A DNA stretch of 9,574 nt from contig JALSHP010000353.1 in assembly GCA_026982175.1 (NCBI GenBank), positions 1 to 9,574 on the forward strand. Direction: 5' to 3'. The translations under genes were made by a program, and so were the position numbers. The DNA comes from Campylobacteraceae bacterium. GTDB lineage: Bacteria; Campylobacterota; Campylobacteria; Campylobacterales; Sulfurovaceae. Positions 5,690 to 9,574 of the stretch are shown here, one piece after another. Within the stretch, counting starts at the first letter, position 1. Each line of letters begins with the position of its first letter. Under the pieces are notes generated by a model. That model had not been told where the DNA came from, searched no databases, and worked only from the letters and a program-made list of their open reading frames with translations.

Positions 5690-8528
5690 AGTTAAAATCC
5701 AAGAGATTGCAGATGAAGCAGGTGCATCAAATGCAGTACTTATTGAGAAAGCTAAAGAGTTAGGGTACGATGTAAAAGTCGCCAATAGTACAGTAACAGT
5801 TGAAGAAGCTGGTATTTTAGTAGATTACGTTATTAATGGGGTTAAGCCAAAGGTTGAAAAGCCAAAGCCTAAAGTCGTTAAGAAAGTAGATGTTGTTAAA
5901 GAGGTAAAATCTCAAGATACATCTGAAAATAAAGAAGTTTCTACAGAAGAGCCTACTCAAGTTAAGAGAGAAGAAGTTTCAGCTGAAAAGAAAACTGAAA
6001 AACCTATTGAGAAAAAAGCCACTGTGGCAAAAAGAAAAAAACGTATAGGTTCAATTACCGCTACGCCTAAAAAGAAAAAAGTAGAAGTTGTTGAAGTATC
6101 TGCTCCAGTAGAAGAGGTAGTTGAAGCAACACAAAATGAAGTTGTAGAAGAGAAAGTAGAAGCAGTTGAAGCTACTTCAACGCAAGAGACAAACGAGAAC
6201 AGTGTCGAAGAAACAGTAACTTCAGAGGTTTCAGCTGAAGAGACTCCGAAAGAGGAAGCTACTAAAGAAGAAGCTCCTGTGGAAGAGAAGCCAAAAGCAA
6301 GACGTAAACGTATTGGTATTACCGTTGTTAAAAAAGCAGATCGCGACAAACCTAGAATTAGAATTGTTGATGAACGTTTACCTGTGGTGAATGAAAAAAG
6401 TAACAGACCCAAAGGTATGCCTACACCACCTTCTAAAAAGAAGATTAAAAAAGTAGCAACAGCCAAAGAGTCTGGTGAGAAATTAAATTTCATGTCGAAC
6501 TCTAGTTTTGGTGGATACAATCGTACCCAAGTAACCGAGGTAGAAGAAGAGCCAGAAATTTTAATGCTTGATTTCTCTGACAAAAATATCTATGAAGATA
6601 TGATGCGTCAAGAAGCCAAACGTAAAGAAGAGGCGAAAAAAAGAGCTGCTGCTGGTGGAGTACAACAAAACCGTGGACGTGGTGGACAAGGTGGTCGTCG
6701 TCGTCCATCTGGACTAAGACGTGGTGGAAAACGAAAGAAGTATGTTAGAGAAGAGAGTACAGGTCCTATTACTTCTATTGAGATTCCAGAAAATGTAAGG
6801 GTTTATGAATTTGCTGAAAAAGTTGGTCGTTCAACAGGTGAAGTAATTAAAGTTCTTTTTGCCCTGGGAACAATGTTTACGCAAAATGATTTCTTAGACA
6901 GAGATTCTATTGAAATTCTTGCTGATGAGTTTGAGGTTGAAGTACATACTATTGACCCATTAGATGCACTTGATTATGTTAAAGTATATGATGCCATTCC
7001 TAATGAAAATATTACAGAAAGAGCACCGATTATTACCATTATGGGTCACGTTGACCATGGTAAAACCTCTTTACTTGATAGAATTCGTCAAACCAAAGTA
7101 GCCGACAAAGAAGCTGGTGGAATTACGCAACATGTTGGTGCTTATCAAGTAATTAAGAACGGTAAAAAGATTTCATTTATTGATACTCCTGGTCACGCAG
7201 CCTTTACTGAAATGCGTTCACGTGGAGCTCAAGCGACTGACATTGTTATTATTGTGGTTGCAGCTGATGATGGGGTAAAACAACAGACCAAAGAGGCTGT
7301 TTCTCATGCCAAAGCTGCTGGTGTACCTATTGTGGTCGCCATCAATAAAATGGATAAAGAAGCTGCAAACCCAGAACTTGTTAAAGGTCAGTTAGCTGAA
7401 CTTGAAATTACACCTGTTGAGTGGGGTGGAGAGCATGAATTTGTTCCTGTTTCTGCACACTCTGGTGAAGGAATTGATGAACTTCTTGAAACTTTACTGC
7501 TTACAGCAGAGGTACTTGAACTTGAAGCTGATGCGACTAGAAACGCAAAAGCGATTGTGGTTGAGTCCTCTTTAGAAAAAGGTTTTGGGGCTACGGCAAA
7601 TGTTATTGTGCATAATGGTACACTTAATGTGGGTGACCCTTTTGTAGTAGGTACAACCTTTGGTAAAGTAAAAACGATGATTTTAGATGACGGAACAAAA
7701 ACCAAGTCTATTGAACCATCTACTCCAGCAGCCATTGTTGGGCTTTCAGCTGTTCCGATGGCAGGGGATGTTTTGGTCGTTATGAATTCTGAAAAAGAAG
7801 CTAGAGAGTTAGCGGATAAAAGAGCTGAATATGCAAGAGTAAAAGAGTTGTCAAAGAGTACAAAAGTATCGCTTGATAACCTTTCTGAAATTATTGCAGA
7901 GGGTAATCTTAAGTCATTGCCTGTTATCATCAAAACAGATGTTCAAGGTTCTCTTGAAGCGATTAAAGGAACATTGGCTGACCTTAAAAATGAAGAGGTT
8001 AAAGTTAACGTTATTCACGAAGGTGTGGGTGGGGTTACAGAGTCCGATGTTCAATTAGCTGATGCTTCTGAACACGCAATCATCTTAGGCTTTAACGTAA
8101 GACCTACAGGTGCTGTTAAGAAAAAAGCCAAAGAGTTGGGTGTTGAGATTAAAACTTACTCAATTATCTACGAGCTTCTTGATGATATTAAAGCACTTCT
8201 TGGTGGTATGATGAGTCCTACAATCTCTGAAGAGGTAACAGGTCAAGCTGAAGTACGTGAAACATTTACGGTAGCTAAAGTTGGAACAATCGCAGGTTGT
8301 AAAGTATCTGACGGTGTTATTGTGAGAAATGCAGGAGCTAGACTTATTCGTGATGGTGTTGTTATTTACACCACAACCATTTCATCTCTTAAACGATTTA
8401 ACGATGATGCTAAAGAAGTTAAAAATGGTTTCGAGTGTGGTATTATGCTTCATAACTACAACGACATTAAAGATGGCGATGTAATTGAAACTTTCAAAAT
8501 GGTAGAAGAGAAAGTAAAACTAGATTAG
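5682..8528 (+). CDS. infB: Translation initiation factor IF-2
   Basis: Ribosome-dependent GTPase that brings formyl-methionyl-tRNA to the 30S subunit and promotes subunit joining. The protein has 948 residues. Residues 1-52 are an IF2_N module. Residues about 55-355 are a long disordered Lys/Glu/Val/Ala-rich linker. It holds two KRIG motifs (120-123 and 209-212) flanking an acidic stretch, and an Arg/Gly-rich patch (331-353). A second IF2_N module follows (about 361-425). The G domain shows GHVDHGKT (455-462), GGITQHVGAY (479-488), DTPGH (501-505), NKMD (555-558) and SAH (591-593). Domains II, III and the tRNA-binding C-domain fill about 620-948. All GTPase motifs are intact. Start ATG overlaps ylxR by 8 nt, with AAAGGAG (5665-5671) 10 nt upstream. 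The unusual spacer before rbfA is annotated separately. Confidence 0.98.
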   Translation: MDRVKIQEIADEAGASNAVLIEKAKELGYDVKVANSTVTVEEAGILVDYVINGVKPKVEKPKPKVVKKVDVVKEVKSQDTSENKEVSTEEPTQVKREEVSAEKKTEKPIEKKATVAKRKKRIGSITATPKKKKVEVVEVSAPVEEVVEATQNEVVEEKVEAVEATSTQETNENSVEETVTSEVSAEETPKEEATKEEAPVEEKPKARRKRIGITVVKKADRDKPRIRIVDERLPVVNEKSNRPKGMPTPPSKKKIKKVATAKESGEKLNFMSNSSFGGYNRTQVTEVEEEPEILMLDFSDKNIYEDMMRQEAKRKEEAKKRAAAGGVQQNRGRGGQGGRRRPSGLRRGGKRKKYVREESTGPITSIEIPENVRVYEFAEKVGRSTGEVIKVLFALGTMFTQNDFLDRDSIEILADEFEVEVHTIDPLDALDYVKVYDAIPNENITERAPIITIMGHVDHGKTSLLDRIRQTKVADKEAGGITQHVGAYQVIKNGKKISFIDTPGHAAFTEMRSRGAQATDIVIIVVAADDGVKQQTKEAVSHAKAAGVPIVVAINKMDKEAANPELVKGQLAELEITPVEWGGEHEFVPVSAHSGEGIDELLETLLLTAEVLELEADATRNAKAIVVESSLEKGFGATANVIVHNGTLNVGDPFVVGTTFGKVKTMILDDGTKTKSIEPSTPAAIVGLSAVPMAGDVLVVMNSEKEARELADKRAEYARVKELSKSTKVSLDNLSEIIAEGNLKSLPVIIKTDVQGSLEAIKGTLADLKNEEVKVNVIHEGVGGVTESDVQLADASEHAIILGFNVRPTGAVKKKAKELGVEIKTYSIIYELLDDIKALLGGMMSPTISEEVTGQAEVRETFTVAKVGTIAGCKVSDGVIVRNAGARLIRDGVVIYTTTISSLKRFNDDAKEVKNGFECGIMLHNYNDIKDGDVIETFKMVEEKVKLD

Positions 8529-8536
8529 TTTTACCG

Positions 8537-8590
8537 TAGGGGCGACCTCCGTGTCTGCTCAAATAATTAGGGTAACTTCACTGTTTGCCC
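8537..8590. repeat. Two tandem diverged GC-rich palindromes in the infB-rbfA spacer
   Basis: Copy 1 (8537-8560) begins TAGGGGCGACCTCC and ends GTGTCTGCTC. Copy 2 (8568-8590) begins TAGGGTAACTTC and ends ACTGTTTGCCC. With one gap they match at about 16 of 23 positions, and most differences are C/T or G/A changes, at a 31-nt period. Each is a decayed palindrome. In copy 2, AGGGTAA (8569-8575) can pair with TTGCCCT (8585-8591); in copy 1 the arms GGGGCGAC and GTCTGCTC pair only partly. The GC content of copy 1 is far above the surroundings. From memory it resembles short REP-like intergenic palindromes found in many bacteria, but this is unverified. The pair makes up most of the 83-nt gap before the rbfA ATG. 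Confidence 0.65.
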
Positions 8591-8602
8591 TTTATTGGAT
8601 AT

Positions 8603-8606
8603 AGGG
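8603..8606 (+). promoter_or_regulatory. Ribosome binding site that fixes the rbfA start at 8612
   Basis: AGGG lies 5 nt before ATG 8612. The same frame is open back to a TTG at 8585, but that codon lies inside the palindromic repeat, has no ribosome binding site, and would add nine residues not seen in RbfA proteins. Confidence 0.7.
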
Positions 8607-8611
8607 TTTAC

Positions 8612-9013
8612 ATGAGAGAAGAAGAGATAAAAAGAAAACGAACTGAGTCACGCTTAGTTGAACTACTTCCAGAGGCTTTCTCTGGATTGAATGACAATCG
8701 TATTAATGCATTATCGGTTACGGCAGTTGTCTGTTCTCGTGGACGTTACGATGCAAAAGTTTACCTAGATAAATCTTACTTAACAGAGCGAGAACAAAAT
8801 GAAGCATTGAAACAGTTAAGAGCTGTTACAGGGTATCTCTCAACGTATGTGCGTGAGAGTGAGGGGTGGTATAAAGCTCCTAAGTTTACTTTTGAATTTG
8901 ATACACAGTTAGAGCAAATATCCAAAATTGATGCACTTTTTAAAGAGATTGCTAAACGTCATGAAAAAAATGATGATAAAAAAGAAGATGAGGGTAAATC
9001 AGATGAATCTTAA
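8612..9013 (+). CDS. rbfA: 30S ribosome-binding factor RbfA
   Basis: Small KH-fold protein needed for late maturation of the 30S subunit and 16S rRNA 5' end processing; acts in the cytoplasm on pre-30S particles. The 133-residue product starts MREEEIKRKRTESRLVELL, a typical RbfA first helix. The KH region includes INALSVTAVVCSRGRYDAKVY (31-51), then a helix (60-80) and a strand near KAPKFTFEFD (88-97). A strongly charged Lys/Asp/Glu tail follows (116-133). Context is decisive: infB upstream and rimP downstream form a standard ribosome maturation group. Its last 11 nt overlap the rimP start. The upstream palindromic spacer could weaken or modulate its coupling to infB. Confidence 0.93.
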   Translation: MREEEIKRKRTESRLVELLPEAFSGLNDNRINALSVTAVVCSRGRYDAKVYLDKSYLTEREQNEALKQLRAVTGYLSTYVRESEGWYKAPKFTFEFDTQLEQISKIDALFKEIAKRHEKNDDKKEDEGKSDES

Positions 9014-9443
9014 TGAACAAATAGAAAAAATAGTTAAGGCAAATGGTGCATCTTTTTATGGAACGGAAACAGCCCAAGAAGATAGTAATACTATTTTTAG
9101 AGTTTACATCACCAAAGAAGGTGGCGTAAAACTTGACCTTTGTGCAGAAATTTCACATGAACTTTCTGTATTTTTTGATGTTAACCCTCCTATGCATGGA
9201 GCATATTTTTTAGAAGTAAGCTCTCCAGGGATTGAGCGTAAACTTGAAAATCCAAATCACTTCATGTCAGCTGTTGGTGAACGTGTTAAGTTTAAGATTA
9301 ATGGTGGAGACAAAGAAAAAGGTCTCATTAAGTCAGCTGATGAAAAAGGTTTTAGCATTGAGAAAAAAGGTGAAGATATTCGTTTTGAGTACTGCAATAT
9401 CTCCAAGGCTAAAACCTATTTTGAATGGAATAAAACCAATTAA
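9003..9443 (+). CDS. rimP: Ribosome maturation factor RimP
   Basis: Assists early assembly of the 30S subunit; cytoplasmic. The 146-residue product has the RimP signature FLEVSSPGIERKL (69-81), preceded by the N-terminal alpha/beta domain with RVYITKEGGVKLDLCAEISH (33-52), and followed by the small C-terminal SH3-like domain (about 90-140, including VGERVKFKI). Start ATG 9003 is chosen because AGGG (8991-8994) lies 8 nt upstream and because the longer open frame back to 8928 only gives a Lys/Met-rich shadow of the rbfA tail. It overlaps the end of rbfA by 11 nt. The length is near the usual 140-155. It is the last gene of the operon and converges on a minus-strand gene 14 nt away. Confidence 0.93.
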   Translation: MNLNEQIEKIVKANGASFYGTETAQEDSNTIFRVYITKEGGVKLDLCAEISHELSVFFDVNPPMHGAYFLEVSSPGIERKLENPNHFMSAVGERVKFKINGGDKEKGLIKSADEKGFSIEKKGEDIRFEYCNISKAKTYFEWNKTN

Positions 9444-9446
9444 TCA

Positions 9447-9472
9447 TTTGTTACGCTTTAAAGCGTAACAAA
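9447..9472. terminator. Perfect 26-bp palindrome between convergent genes, possible two-way terminator
   Basis: The arms TTTGTTACGCTTT (9447-9459) and AAAGCGTAACAAA (9460-9472) are exact reverse complements with no spacer. In RNA this would be a stem of about 11 bp with a 4-nt UUAA loop on either strand. It starts 3 nt after the rimP stop and contains the stop codon (9458-9460, minus) of the facing gene. No U-tract follows on either strand, since the flanks are T before and A after. Location between convergent ends supports termination or 3' end protection; the missing U-tract argues against a classic intrinsic terminator. Confidence 0.5.
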
Positions 9473-9574
9473 ATCTACCAATGCAATCTCTTGACACCCT
9501 TTTTTAAAGAGTTTTCGCTCTTTTGCATCTTCCTCTGCGAGTTCAATTAAATCAGCAAAATCTTTTTTGTCAGC
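9458..9574 (-). CDS. C-terminal fragment of an unidentified protein
   Basis: An open frame enters from the right edge on the minus strand and ends at TAA 9458-9460, giving 38 residues. They read ADKKDFADLIELAEED, then a basic stretch with KERKLFKKGC, and end IALVDFVTL. The composition, a charged helix followed by a short hydrophobic end, looks like real protein. The frame stays open to the window edge in a region where other frames have no alternative gene. The family cannot be recognised from this piece. It converges on rimP with a 14-nt gap, and its last codons lie within the palindrome at 9447-9472. Confidence 0.6.
   Translation of the reverse strand, partial: ADKKDFADLIELAEEDAKERKLFKKGCQEIALVDFVTL

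Noticed and set aside
5957..6583. A 208-codon open frame on the minus strand opposite infB
   Set aside because: It is the complement of the Lys/Glu/Val-rich IF2 linker, giving a Ser/Thr/Phe-rich product with no domain and no ribosome binding site.
7388..7933. A 181-codon open frame on the minus strand opposite infB
   Set aside because: It is antisense to conserved IF2 domains, with a Ser/Thr-rich shadow composition and no recognisable family.
8585..8611. N-terminal extension of rbfA from TTG 8585
   Set aside because: The codons fall in the palindromic repeat and lack a ribosome binding site; ATG 8612 has AGGG at good spacing and the expected RbfA N-terminus.
8928..9002. N-terminal extension of rimP by 25 codons
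   Set aside because: The added residues are a Met/Lys-rich frame shadow of the rbfA tail; ATG 9003 has a ribosome binding site and gives the normal length.

Overview
The window is AT-rich DNA from a Gram-negative bacterium, most likely a member of the Campylobacterota (Sulfurimonas, Sulfurovum, Arcobacter or similar). The main reason is the gene order lpxC, a short TsaB-like gene, thrB, ylxR, infB, rbfA, rimP. I recall this order from Campylobacter jejuni and its relatives; the genus is inference. No complete exotic system is visible. The window is mostly a conserved housekeeping operon plus a small opposite-strand group.

Layout. At the left edge (1-132, minus) lies the start of a small exported protein of unknown function. 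Upstream of it on the same strand are an HPr-Enzyme I fusion (198-2066) and a methionine sulfoxide reductase MsrB-MsrA fusion (2113-2970). A 181-bp divergent region (2971-3151) carries back-to-back extended -10 promoters, one for msrBA and one for the plus-strand operon. The operon runs from 3152 to 9443: lpxC (lipid A), tsaB-like (tRNA t6A), thrB (threonine), ylxR, infB, rbfA and rimP (RNA binding, translation initiation, 30S maturation). Genes are tightly packed, with overlaps at lpxC/tsaB, ylxR/infB and rbfA/rimP, so one transcript is likely. At the right edge the 3' end of an unidentified convergent gene (9458-9574, minus) meets the end of rimP.

The least ordinary parts are small. They are: (1) a 54-bp tandem pair of diverged GC-rich palindromes filling the infB-rbfA spacer; (2) a perfect 12-bp-arm inverted repeat filling the msrBA-ptsI gap just before the ptsI start; (3) a perfect 26-bp palindrome at the rimP convergence that contains a stop codon; (4) a TsaB-like protein that has lost the usual N-terminal nucleotide-binding motif; (5) an HPr-EI fusion with no sugar permease or EIIA in sight; (6) an MsrB domain lacking the usual resolving cysteine; and (7) an IF2 N-terminal linker with a duplicated basic motif and an RGG-like patch.

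How the genes fit together: the plus operon couples outer-membrane lipid A synthesis to translation factors and tRNA modification, an arrangement that suggests growth-rate-linked expression. The minus group mixes oxidative repair of methionine with a probable PTS phosphorelay that is regulatory or incomplete.
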